Positions 9,937 through 20,353 of a DNA stretch of 64,000 nucleotides are shown here, piece by piece. The first letter of the stretch is position 1. Each line of letters opens with the position of its first letter. The notes below the pieces were generated by a model. It was not told the DNA's origin. It searched no databases and worked only from the letters and a program-made list of their open reading frames with translations. Origin of the DNA: Adiantum capillus-veneris (lineage: Eukaryota > Streptophyta > Polypodiopsida > Polypodiales > Pteridaceae); the NCBI GenBank assembly GCA_014529385.2, contig CM043971.1, positions 95,457,840 to 95,521,839 of the forward strand. Reading direction: 5' to 3'. Both the position numbers and the translations under genes were made by a program.

Positions 9937-12900
9937 GCTTGTGACCAATGGACTAGACAAGACATAAAGGAGAAAAAGTATATTTACTACGTTGTCGACA
10001 TCACAGTGTAGTATATCACCAAATGACTTACAAATGGTTGTGCACTATCCCAGAGCACCTTAGCTCGCATAAGTAGCTGCATAGCTTACTAACAAATCAT
10101 CTCAACAAAAATTTCTTTCACTACAATTAGGGGGCATGACCTTAGTAGTGTAAAAGGGTATCATAAAATCGGATAAAATATGGTTAGGAGATTAGTACGA
10201 AAGCTGCAAAAATGAGTTTGCAAAATAAAGTAAAGAGATTACTTATCTGATGTCCTCGCATTATGGTTTGTATAGGTTTTTGTGAATCCTTAAATGAGTT
10301 AGAGAAATGTAACAAAAACAAGTGAAGATCATGATAAAGACCTTTTGAGTAAGGTCAATCAAGATAGCTACTTTATTTCCTTGAAATTGTGGTAAACGAA
10401 ATACAGGTAACGGTGTGGAGCAGTGCTATTGTACAACAACTAGTAAAATATACCATTGAGTCATACAAAGAGGAGAAAACCCAAAAAATCTTCAGAATTT
10501 TATAAGTGCAATAATTTTAAGGCCCATTTATGAATGCTTGATATTGAACAACCGAAATTGATGAACGGAATCACAGAGAAGATCATGTGATATAGAACAT
10601 TGCTTGTGTAATTTGACCTTAATGTCATTGAAAAAAAGGAAATACATTGGATAATAAATATGGGGAATGGGTGGGAACTTGGAATAATCATGAGTAGATA
10701 TAGGATTTGTTTCAAAGTGTTATCTATCTTCTACACATACAAGAGTAATCATACCAATTGTAGTTTGGAACTGCTATTCTTATTGCACTTGTTTCATGCT
10801 AGGAATTGTCTTCTAAGGTGTGTTCTAGAACAAAGGAAAAAAGTCTAATGAAATTCAATCCAATTACAGTTCGAAGAATCAGGAAATGATAATGCATGAC
10901 AAAATAGATTGTCTTGTGATGATTTTAAAACTTCATATCTCACGTACCGTAAAACCCTAAACATTTCTTGATGTTATCCTTAGAGTCTTACATAAACATG
11001 AAGAAGTGGATTACTATGTGCATATTTTGAAGTAAGAAAGAATCCTACAAAATTATCCTTACTTGAACCAACTTTCTTTCGAGAAATAAATTGACTTATC
11101 TTAAAATAATGAAGATAGACAACAATCAATCAACAATTTCTCAATCCACGATAAATCAAATTGGTGATATAAACCAAACAAACCCCGACATAATGGCACG
11201 AACAATTGATATATAGGGATTCCGTTGAGTGTATTTTTTATCTTGATAGTAGAAGGCCCCTTGGGAGATACCATCCCAGAAGAGGATGAAACCCGACCAA
11301 AGTCTTTGAAGACAATTGTGGCTAAGCATCATCATCATTGACTTACATATATTGAGAGTATTTCCCCACATGGGGCCGCTTGATATAAGCAATTATACGA
11401 GCGAATTGTGAGGTGTGCATTACCCACAAAGTCTCGCTTGACAAGCGAACACCAACTTAGTCTATTGTTGTGTCGTGTCTTGAAACTGTCTCGAGGGCAT
11501 ACAATATGCTTGCTAGTAGCATGACAAAGTTAGCAGCCCTGGTGACATAAAGTAGCCACTACTACTCACAAGCTAAGCTATTATTGATGTCAGTCATGTT
11601 TCCACGTTATATATATATATAAAATAAGTTTTTTTTTTTTTTTTTTTTTGCATGCTAGGGACATACCTAGATTTCTATTCATTTTGCGGTAAGCCTCAAT
11701 GTATTGGTTTGGCGAGTGATATTTGTGGTGGACGTTACAGGGCACGGTGAGAGTGACATGCACAGGTGGAGTTTAGACGTTAATGGACATACATGTTTTT
11801 GGATAGCTTGTCCAATATGTTGTCGGAGAAGGTATTGTACTAATCGATGAATAACTTCGTCAATGTTTGCCGCTAGAAGTAGCGGTACTGGGAGGGGAAA
11901 GCGAGAGAGAGCGAAACAAAATGAAATGTTATATTACGAGTCTTCAAAGTCCTATGGGACCAAACACAGACAACCTTTATGGATTTAATACAATTTCTGG
12001 ATACAAAATAAAATGAGGTAAAGTAAAAAAATAAATAAATAAAATTTAAAATCTTCAGGCTGAAATCATCATCGTCGTTGTCGTCGTCACTGCCCAAGGA
12101 TGCCTGATAGCGCCCTGTTGTCACTGAGAAAGTATTGAGTCCATCCGCAGAAGAGCTTTGTCAATGTTCGTGTCTGTAGGTAGTCGTCTAGGGGGAGAGA
12201 GAAATAGCCGGGGGAGCACGGGGACAGGGGGACTCTTTTGTAGAGAGATAGAGAGTTTTGAGAGTTGATTGAGCTTCGTTATTAGTAATATCCTCATCAG
12301 AAACCTCAAGGAAAACACTACACTCGAGTGATGAGTGTCTCTGGAAGCCCGGAACCATGCACTCATGGCCCTTCAACTCTTCGCCATGCACGCTTGGTGA
12401 CAACATGGCTACATCTTTGAATGAAGGTAGTTCGATGCTGTAGGGCAGTCGCCAAGAGGCTAAGGTCTGTGTGTAGTTGCGGGTGTGTGCTACAGCTCAG
12501 AGCGAAGGCCTCCATGTGAGTATTGTGTCTGGTGTGGGCGCCAATTGCAGACGAAGGTGAGAGAAAGTGATCGCTAGATGGGGAGGGGGGGAGAGAGGGA
12601 ATGCAAACCTTTGTAGGGGCATCAATTTTGATGAGAGGGAGACTAGAGAGAGAGGTAGTTGGAGTGTGAACGCCACACATAGACTGGGAAGGTGCTTCTG
12701 CCCTGTGCCATGCAAGAACGAGAGAGAGAAATCTGCTTACGAGGGTGTGTGTGTGTGGGTGAGTAGGGGAGAGAGAGAAAATACATGCAGACTGTAGACA
12801 AAAAGCAATGTTCGAGAGAGATACAGACCGTGTGTGTGTGGTCATGGACTACCAATTCCATGCACAAAAAAAACAAATGGGTGACGTGAGGGGGTTTGAG

Positions 12901-13888
12901 AGAGAGAGGGAGATAGACAGAGAGTTTGACCGGTCATCTGCATGAGAGTGGCTGGCGGCCATAAAAAATACTTGTTTGGAAGGAAGTTGGCGGTGTTGCT
13001 CTACTGCATGGGTAAAGTGGCGGGACAGGCCGCTCGTTTGCTGCATGGTGGGCGCCACTAGGGTATTGGTGACGACATGCTACATGGGTTGTTTTACTTG
13101 CGTCCAGTGGTGGGCGCCAACGACGACGAGGGGGGTGGTTGAAGACGGGCAATTGAACTGCGGTCGATACGAGAGAAAGAGAGAGAGAGAGAGAGAGACA
13201 CCACAAAGCGCATGTACTGGCTATTGATCCACAAAAACAAAATTAAAAATAAAAACTTTTAAAATAGAGGCGCAATGCTGTTAACGCTCGCATGCTGGTA
13301 TACATTTTGCTGTTTGGACATTCTTGCTAGCGTGAGGCTTCCTGCGGTGTGGTATGTGGTATGTGATTGGTAAAAGGGGTGTGCTAATCATGACATCAAG
13401 CTGAAAAATCTAATTCGGAATGGCTACATCAGTATCTTGTGCACACATGGTCACAAAGGTGAAGGATGTCGCTACTGCTGCCGAGCTGCTGGTGCCCTTG
13501 CGAGTTGGGAGCTCATAGACACACAATGCATGGTGCAAAGGCTTACCCGTAGGGTTTATTCCTACTAAATTGAAGCCAAAACAAATTATTATTATTAATA
13601 TTATTATTTTTCTATCTTCTTGTAGCAGATCTCTCCTTTATCGTACACATCTATCGCCATTGCAGACCAAACTTCCTATGTGTCCATTACTCTCATAATT
13701 ATTCACACAGATGATATTGAAAATGAACTTTAGTGCTAACGAATTATGTATTAATTCTAATATAGCTAGCCATTGCGAATCATAAACAATTAATTCTCCG
13801 TGATGCAGTTCAAGCAACGATGCACTAAGGAAAAAAAAACATTTATTCTGAAAACATCATGATACAAACTTAGCTTCGTTATATGGAA
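9937..13888 (-). other. element B interior, no coding region recognised
   Basis: About 4 kb with only short open frames of low-complexity composition. It holds a (TA)n run at 11608-11620, a run of 21 T at 11629-11649 and GA-rich stretches near 12720-12920 and 13176-13198. The part 11880-12200 is related to 47450-47770, so it belongs to a repeat family. A weak internal duplication links 11826-11885 with 12121-12185. Confidence 0.6.
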
Positions 13889-13968
13889 GCGATGAGGATC
13901 GCCATAGCCATAAGTTGGTCGCTACGTCTTCCTTTGTTGTTCTCCACAGTATGCAGGAGCATCTCCTT

Positions 13969-13983
13969 GAGCCCTGATACCAC
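13969..13983 (-). promoter_or_regulatory. element B primer-binding site
   Basis: The minus strand reads GTGGTATCAGGGCTC directly next to the LTR end at 13984. TGGTATCAGAGC is the usual site pairing with initiator tRNA-Met, so one base differs. Identical copies lie next to the LTRs at 15236 and 16510. Confidence 0.75.
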
Positions 13984-14185
13984 TGCTACATATGGGAGCG
14001 CGATGGCCCTGCAAAATACTCATAATGACACAATACATACCATAAAACGATAAATTGGTATACTTGAATCATCGCACACGCACATAATCAAACGACGTAC
14101 GCGAACAGAGAGAGATAGAGAGTGAAAGAGAGAAGAAGAGCACATGGAGATGCGCCCCCTAGAGCGGAGTACCACACTGGCACGT

Positions 14186-14252
<67 letters not shown>

Positions 14253-14515
14253 AAGAATAGACACAGGCGCTGGGTGCAATCTCCCCCCGTGCAAGAGTGA
14301 GCATTTCCCTCTTACAAGTACTTATTTATAGATTTCTTGAATGCCCAAAAATGAGTACAAACTGGCCGGCCGGACATAATGGGCCAAAGCTCATAAAGAG
14401 CACTTGAATAATAAATTATACATAAAATGTAATATCCTTTTGCATAATCCATTATCTGCTGATTCTTTTGCCACCTGCCAACTACAATAGATAATAAAAT
14501 ATCAATTCTATAACA
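13984..14515 (-). repeat. element B 5' LTR
   Basis: 532 bp. It pairs with 8771-9320, from which it differs at scattered substitutions and in (GA)n length. Confidence 0.9.
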
Positions 14516-14520
14516 CAACC

Positions 14521-15002
14521 GGAAGAACTCGCCGCTAGTGAAACTTCATCTGCTAATATCTTGACATATGAGACTCAGATTTCCGATGTGAAAAGGCCAA
14601 TAGGATCCATAAATCAAGCACTATGCATCTATCCAACTGAAACCAACTTGGACTACCTGGCATCACCTGCCATGTCTGTCTCAGATCTGCAATTGCACCT
14701 TCAAACTCAAATATCTTGGGCTCTGTAGCTTTGATTGATGAGCCATGTGAACCAACTCCCTCAGCAATTCAAGTTCTACATTTCTAGGCAAAGAGACTAC
14801 ACCTTGAATCTCTTTCATCTACCACCCAAATTAGCCCTTCTTGGAGCCCTCCTTGGCCTATAAATTGCATTAGCCATACACATCTGCTGCTACCTGCCTG
14901 CCCAAGATCTTTGTAGCTGCTCTTGTCCTTTGCCATGCTTCTGCTAGCCTGCACATACCTACCCATGCCATCTTCTATGGTCGACTAACTTTGGCTGCAC
15001 CA
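14521..15002 (-). repeat. element A 5' LTR, second part
   Basis: Continues the alignment with the 3' LTR (about 3365-3844) after the element B insertion and ends TTTGGCTGCACCA. Further copies lie in tandem units 2 and 3, at about 15795-16276 and 17057-17538. Confidence 0.85.
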
Positions 15003-15076
15003 ACGTGTATGTGTGTGTAAGCAACATACAAAACAACTTGAATAAGACAATTCATAGTAATGGAGGAAGTGAAAAT

Positions 15077-15140
15077 CACTACAAGAGGTACTTAATATTA
15101 GCGACACTCACAGTGCGATGCTCAAACGGGAAAACCCACG
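15077..15140 (+). repeat. truncated CACTA left tip in tandem unit 1
   Basis: Starts CACTACAAGAGGT and is preceded by AAT. It is the first 64 bp of element C and is cut where unit 2 begins. The same piece recurs at 16351-16414, and the complete element starts at 17613. Confidence 0.85.
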
Positions 15141-15235
15141 GCGATGAGGATCGCCATAGCCATAAGTTGGTCGCTACGTCTTCCTTTGTTGTTCTCCACA
15201 GTATGCAGGAGCATCTCCTTGAGCCCTGATACCAC

Positions 15236-15437
15236 TGCTACATATGGGAGCGCGATGGCCCTGCAAAATACTCATAATGACACAATACATACCATAAAAC
15301 GATAAATTGGTATACTTGAATCATCGCACACGCACATAATCAAACGACGTACGCGAACAGAGAGAGATAGAGAGTGAAAGAGAGAAGAAGAGCACATGGA
15401 GATGCGCCCCCTAGAGCGGAGTACCACACTGGCACGT

Positions 15438-15526
<89 letters not shown>

Positions 15527-15789
15527 AAGAATAGACACAGGCGCTGGGTGCAATCTCCCCCCGTGCAAGAGTGAGCATTTCCCTCTTACAAGTACTTATT
15601 TATAGATTTCTTGAATGCCCAAAAATGAGTACAAACTGGCCGGCCGGACATAATGGGCCAAAGCTCATAAAGAGCACTTGAATAATAAATTATACATAAA
15701 ATGTAATATCCTTTTGCATAATCCATTATCTGCTGATTCTTTTGCCACCTGCCAACTACAATAGATAATAAAATATCAATTCTATAACA
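15236..15789 (-). repeat. element B LTR copy in tandem unit 2
   Basis: 554-bp copy of 13984-14515 with a longer (GA)n tract. It is flanked by the same primer site and the same CAACC, so it arose by DNA duplication and not by a new insertion. Confidence 0.9.
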
Positions 15790-16509
15790 CAACCGGAAGA
15801 ACTCGCCGCTAGTGAAACTTCATCTGCTAATATCTTGACATATGAGACTCAGATTTCCGATGTGAAAAGGCCAATAGGATCCATAAATCAAGCACTATGC
15901 ATCTATCCAACTGAAACCAACTTGGACTACCTGGCATCACCTGCCATGTCTGTCTCAGATCTGCAATTGCACCTTCAAACTCAAATATCTTGGGCTCTGT
16001 AGCTTTGATTGATGAGCCATGTGAACCAACTCCCTCAGCAATTCAAGTTCTACATTTCTAGGCAAAGAGACTACACCTTGAATCTCTTTCATCTACCACC
16101 CAAATTAGCCCTTCTTGGAGCCCTCCTTGGCCTATAAATTGCATTAGCCATACACATCTGCTGCTACCTGCCTGCCCAAGATCTTTGTAGCTGCTCTTGT
16201 CCTTTGCCATGCTTCTGCTAGCCTGCACATACCTACCCATGCCATCTTCTATGGTCGACTAACTTTGGCTGCACCAACGTGTATGTGTGTGTAAGCAACA
16301 TACAAAACAACTTGAATAAGACAATTCATAGTAATGGAGGAAGTGAAAATCACTACAAGAGGTACTTAATATTAGCGACACTCACAGTGCGATGCTCAAA
16401 CGGGAAAACCCACGGCGATGAGGATCGCCATAGCCATAAGTTGGTCGCTACGTCTTCCTTTGTTGTTCTCCACAGTATGCAGGAGCATCTCCTTGAGCCC
16501 TGATACCAC

Positions 16510-16711
16510 TGCTACATATGGGAGCGCGATGGCCCTGCAAAATACTCATAATGACACAATACATACCATAAAACGATAAATTGGTATACTTGAATCATCG
16601 CACACGCACATAATCAAACGACGTACGCGAACAGAGAGAGATAGAGAGTGAAAGAGAGAAGAAGAGCACATGGAGATGCGCCCCCTAGAGCGGAGTACCA
16701 CACTGGCACGT

Positions 16712-16788
<77 letters not shown>

Positions 16789-17051
16789 AAGAATAGACAC
16801 AGGCGCTGGGTGCAATCTCCCCCCGTGCAAGAGTGAGCATTTCCCTCTTACAAGTACTTATTTATAGATTTCTTGAATGCCCAAAAATGAGTACAAACTG
16901 GCCGGCCGGACATAATGGGCCAAAGCTCATAAAGAGCACTTGAATAATAAATTATACATAAAATGTAATATCCTTTTGCATAATCCATTATCTGCTGATT
17001 CTTTTGCCACCTGCCAACTACAATAGATAATAAAATATCAATTCTATAACA
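16510..17051 (-). repeat. element B LTR copy in tandem unit 3
   Basis: 542-bp copy with intermediate (GA)n length and the same flanks as the other two. Confidence 0.9.
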
Positions 17052-17612
17052 CAACCGGAAGAACTCGCCGCTAGTGAAACTTCATCTGCTAATATCTTGA
17101 CATATGAGACTCAGATTTCCGATGTGAAAAGGCCAATAGGATCCATAAATCAAGCACTATGCATCTATCCAACTGAAACCAACTTGGACTACCTGGCATC
17201 ACCTGCCATGTCTGTCTCAGATCTGCAATTGCACCTTCAAACTCAAATATCTTGGGCTCTGTAGCTTTGATTGATGAGCCATGTGAACCAACTCCCTCAG
17301 CAATTCAAGTTCTACATTTCTAGGCAAAGAGACTACACCTTGAATCTCTTTCATCTACCACCCAAATTAGCCCTTCTTGGAGCCCTCCTTGGCCTATAAA
17401 TTGCATTAGCCATACACATCTGCTGCTACCTGCCTGCCCAAGATCTTTGTAGCTGCTCTTGTCCTTTGCCATGCTTCTGCTAGCCTGCACATACCTACCC
17501 ATGCCATCTTCTATGGTCGACTAACTTTGGCTGCACCAACGTGTATGTGTGTGTAAGCAACATACAAAACAACTTGAATAAGACAATTCATAGTAATGGA
17601 GGAAGTGAAAAT

Positions 17613-17710
17613 CACTACAAGAGGTACTTAATATTAGCGACACTCACAGTGCGATGCTCAAACGGGAAAACCCACGGCGTCGCTAAGTCCCATAGCGACA
17701 CCGACGGGGG
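17613..17710 (+). promoter_or_regulatory. CACTA left terminus and subterminal repeats
   Basis: Terminal inverted repeat CACTACAAGAGGT, then TTAGCGACACTCACAGTGCG, GGCGTCGCTAAG and CATAGCGACACCGACG. Subterminal motifs of this kind are bound by the TNPA-type protein in En/Spm elements. That role is inferred from the family. Confidence 0.8.
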
Positions 17711-17791
17711 TTAAAAAAACCGAGAGCGTCCAAAAACTCAGATCTCAGATCTGAGTTTTCGACGCACGCTCAAGCAAGCAAAGGTAACCCG

Positions 17792-17792
<1 letters not shown>

Positions 17793-17828
<36 letters not shown>

Positions 17829-17830
17829 CT

Positions 17831-17886
<56 letters not shown>

Positions 17887-17957
17887 AGAGGAAGGAGAGC
17901 CATGTATGCTCCTTCCCTCTCCTCACTCTCATGTTCCCTTCCTCTCTTTCTCTCTCC

Positions 17958-18006
<49 letters not shown>

Positions 18007-18012
18007 TGTGCT

Positions 18013-18051
<39 letters not shown>

Positions 18052-18110
18052 ACATGCATACACAAAAAATGCACACACACATGCATAAACAAAGAATGCA
18101 TACACACATT

Positions 18111-18180
<70 letters not shown>

Positions 18181-18221
18181 AGAAGAAGAAGAAGAAGAAG
18201 AAGAAGAAGAAGAAGAAGAAA
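17793..18221. repeat. compound microsatellite cluster (CT, CA, GA, AAG)
   Basis: (CT)n 17793-17823, (CA)n 17832-17882, (CT)n then (CA)n 17950-18004, (GA)n 18016-18050, (GA)n 18121-18177 and (AAG)n to 18221. It gives long spurious open frames on both strands. Confidence 0.95.
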
Positions 18222-18362
18222 GTCTTAACGTCGTAGGAAACTATCCCAAGAGAGCTTAAAGATCTAGTCGATGAGGAGTTGAACTCAAGACCTGTTATTG
18301 AAGAGGGAAATGGACTTTCCAATCTATCACACTTGGGCGATAGAAAGGTTATACCATTTTCT
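18222..18362 (-). repeat. tRNA-derived SINE-like sequence, copy 1
   Basis: The minus strand carries an A-box-like TCGCCCAAGTGTGA (18327-18343) and, 41 bp on, a B-box-like GAGTTCAACTCC (18275-18286) preceded by AGGTCTT. This arrangement is typical of plant SINE heads derived from tRNA. The 3' side runs into (TTC)n(TC)n. Confidence 0.5.
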
Positions 18363-18415
18363 TCCTTTTCTTGGCGTGCACACAGACCCACACACACACA
18401 CACCCGAGAAGAAGA

Positions 18416-18565
18416 AAGTTTAATTTAACGTTGTAGGAAACTAATTCAAGAGACCTTAAAGATCTAGCCAATGAGGAGTTGAACTCAAGACCTGTTATTC
18501 AAGAGGGAAATGGCATAACCAATCTACCACACTTGGGTGATAGAAAGGCTATACTATTTTCCTCT
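18416..18565 (-). repeat. tRNA-derived SINE-like sequence, copy 2
   Basis: Second copy, 200 bp from the first, with A-box-like sequence at 18527-18543 and B-box-like sequence at 18475-18486. A third, tail-only piece (TCGTAGGAAACTATCCCAAG) lies at about 18669-18705. Confidence 0.5.
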
Positions 18566-18573
18566 TTTTATTG

Positions 18574-18574
<1 letters not shown>

Positions 18575-18655
<81 letters not shown>
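18575..18655. repeat. (CA)n microsatellite
   Basis: About 81 bp of uninterrupted CA. Confidence 0.95.
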
Positions 18656-18658
<3 letters not shown>

Positions 18659-18699
18659 AAGAAGAGAGTGTCGTAGGAAACTATCCCAAGAGACGTTAA

Positions 18700-18970
18700 A
18701 GATTAGGTTAGATGTAGACTTACGTTAGATTAGATTTAGGTTTATTTAAGTTAGATTAAATTAGATTTAGGTTTATTTAAGTTAGATAAAATTAGATTTA
18801 GGCTTATTTTTAGTTAGATTTAAGTTAGATTAGATTTAGGTTTATTTATGCTAGATTTAGATTTACGTTATATTAGATTAGATTTAGGTTTATTTTGAGT
18901 TTAAGATTAAATTAGATCTAAATTTATGTTCGATGGACTAGCTTTTTTTAGATTTAGGTTAGATTTTAGT
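18700..18970. repeat. AT-rich degenerate minisatellite
   Basis: Loose repeats of TTAGATTTAGGTTTATTT with spacing of roughly 35-45 bp. The TTTAGGTTTA cores resemble a telomere-like repeat lacking one or two G. There is no coding capacity. Confidence 0.75.
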
Positions 18971-19227
18971 GCATGTCAATGAAGGTGCGCTCATGATGGT
19001 AAGCATTGTATGAAAAACACTTGCTCATATGAAAAACACTGAAAAAGACTCCGTTTTCCTACATGAGAAAATTTCCTGCGCTCACAGCCTCAACAGTCCA
19101 TGCGGACCAGCAATTCCACCTGCATGTTTGACTGCTGCTACCATACAATAAGCCGTCATGATCAGCCAATGGAAGAGAAAATTGAGCCTACACAGAAATT
19201 AGTGATGCAAGATGACGATTCCAAGGG

Positions 19228-19323
<96 letters not shown>
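19228..19323. repeat. (CT)n(CA)n compound microsatellite
   Basis: CT 19228-19245, then CA to 19323. It lies between the minisatellite and element D in otherwise unassigned CACTA DNA (18971-19540). Confidence 0.95.
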
Positions 19324-19325
<2 letters not shown>

Positions 19326-19545
19326 CGTCAAATCTAGAGTAAGAATTAAGTGCTTTGAGCAGGCATCAGCTACATTGCAAGAATGGCGTACCTGCATGCT
19401 ACAGAAAAGATCTACTGTGAAAAGAGGTTAAGATGCTATGAAATGCTACAGCTAGAGAAGAGGCAAAGGGGTTTTGTCCACTACATGCACTATCATGTAG
19501 ACGTGGGTTTGTAGATTTCTTGTACCCACAAATATAGGCATTGAC

Positions 19546-19725
19546 TGTAAGAACTAGGGAAAGCTAGACCTAGGATCCTCCTCCCCCCCATAATATAGGC
19601 GGGCTCCTAGCCCCTTGCCCTAGATGGATCCCCTGTCCACACTGTCTAGCCCGCGGCCCTTGGCTGAAGTCCTTGGCTGAAGTCCATGACCACCCTAGTC
19701 CTTAGGTTTGACCCTTGTTTTGACA
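19546..19725 (-). repeat. element D 3' LTR
   Basis: 180 bp, starts TGTAAGAACTAGGG and ends CTTGTTTTGACA on the + strand. Confidence 0.9.
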
Positions 19726-19883
19726 TTACTCCCCTATTAAGGAAGAGTTTTCGTCCTCGAAAACACAAGTAGTAATATCTTCTTAAGAATACGGATGTTT
19801 TCCTTATTGATGTCCCATACGTGGGCTAGTTGTCTGTATGTCCGATAATTGGTGCAGCGAGGAGGTTCAATGAAACCAAGAGC

Positions 19884-20353
19884 AATATCTTGATTTTCAA
19901 CATTGTTGTCCTTTTGCAACCACTTGTATCGAATTGGTAACTCAATTTATAACTTACTTGAGTACTTAAAAGGAGTAACCACAACTAAGAGTTATCCAAA
20001 GGCATAACCAGTTTTCAGATCTTCTGAAGGTACTGGAATAATGCAAGAAAACCTTGGTGTAACTTTCCATGCAGTTGTGAGCCAGATTTCCTACTCACGT
20101 GAGTATCTTGAAAAGCTCAATATCTTGATTTTCTACATTGTTGTCCTTTTGCAACCACTTGTATCGAATTGGTAACTCAGTTTGTAACTTGCTTGAGTAC
20201 TTGAAAGGAGTAACCACAACTAAGAGTTATCCAAAGGCATAACCAATTTTCAGATCTTCTAAAGGTGCTAGAATAATGCAAGAAAACCTTGGCATAACTT
20301 TCCATGCAGTTGTGAGCCAGATTTCCTACTCGCGTGAGTATCTTGAAAAGTTC
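19884..20353. repeat. 235-bp direct tandem duplication inside element D
   Basis: Unit 1 is 19884-20118 and unit 2 is 20119-20353. They differ at a modest number of substitutions with no obvious indels. No reading frame spans them. Confidence 0.9.

Larger units (their letters stand above)
8771..14515 (-). mobile_element. element B: LTR retrotransposon without recognisable genes
   Basis: LTRs at 8771-9320 and 13984-14515 start TGCTACATATG and end TTCTATAACA on the + strand (TG...CA). The 5-bp target duplication CAACC is exact at 8766-8770 and 14516-14520. A primer site of the tRNA-iMet kind lies just inside the right LTR, which fixes the orientation as minus. The 4.66-kb interior has no gag or pol that I can recognise, so this is a large non-autonomous derivative. 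It is inserted in the 5' LTR of element A. Its right end was later triplicated together with flanking DNA. Confidence 0.9.
1775..15002 (-). mobile_element. element A: old Ty3/gypsy LTR retrotransposon, interrupted by element B
   Basis: Direct repeats with TGG...CCA ends lie at 1775-3844 and at 7309-8770 continued by 14521-15002. Between them, on the minus strand, are gag, zinc knuckle, pre-protease linker, RT remnant, RNase H and integrase fragments in Ty3/gypsy order. The 5' LTR is split by element B. Most of the protease, the N-terminal RT and the integrase core are deleted, and the remaining frames are shifted. LTR divergence is visibly high, with many substitutions and a deletion of about 150 bp. 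No convincing target duplication was found: CATGT at 1770-1774 faces CGTGT at 15004-15008, one base out of register. Confidence 0.85.
13889..17679. repeat. three tandem units of about 1.26 kb (B 5' end + A LTR end + CACTA tip)
   Basis: Units are 13889-15140 (1252 bp), 15141-16414 (1274 bp) and 16415-17676 (1262 bp), followed by the shared bases GCG. Each holds 95 bp of element B interior with its primer site, a B LTR, the target duplication CAACC, 482 bp of element A LTR, 74 bp of flank and the first 64 bp of CACTA element C. In the stretches I compared, the units differ only in the length of the (GA)n tract. The duplication joins CACTA sequence to B sequence at a shared GCG. Confidence 0.9.

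Noticed and set aside
12363-13206. Several overlapping open frames rich in Ser, Leu, His and Pro
   Set aside because: Products of GA/CT-rich DNA in the element B interior; frames overlap on both strands and carry no motif.
1770-15008. Target duplication for element A
   Set aside because: CATGT and CGTGT differ by a base and need a one-base shift of the LTR end; not convincing.
15141-17051. Two further independent LTR insertions
   Set aside because: The LTR copies at 15236 and 16510 share primer site, flank and CAACC with the first, so they arose by tandem duplication.
17738-18403. 221-codon minus-strand frame
   Set aside because: Entirely translated microsatellite (Ser-Leu, Cys-Val, Arg-Glu, Phe runs).
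18222-18565. Functional tRNA gene
   Set aside because: A- and B-box-like sequences are present, but no cloverleaf with a proper acceptor stem can be drawn by eye; SINE-like is the better reading.
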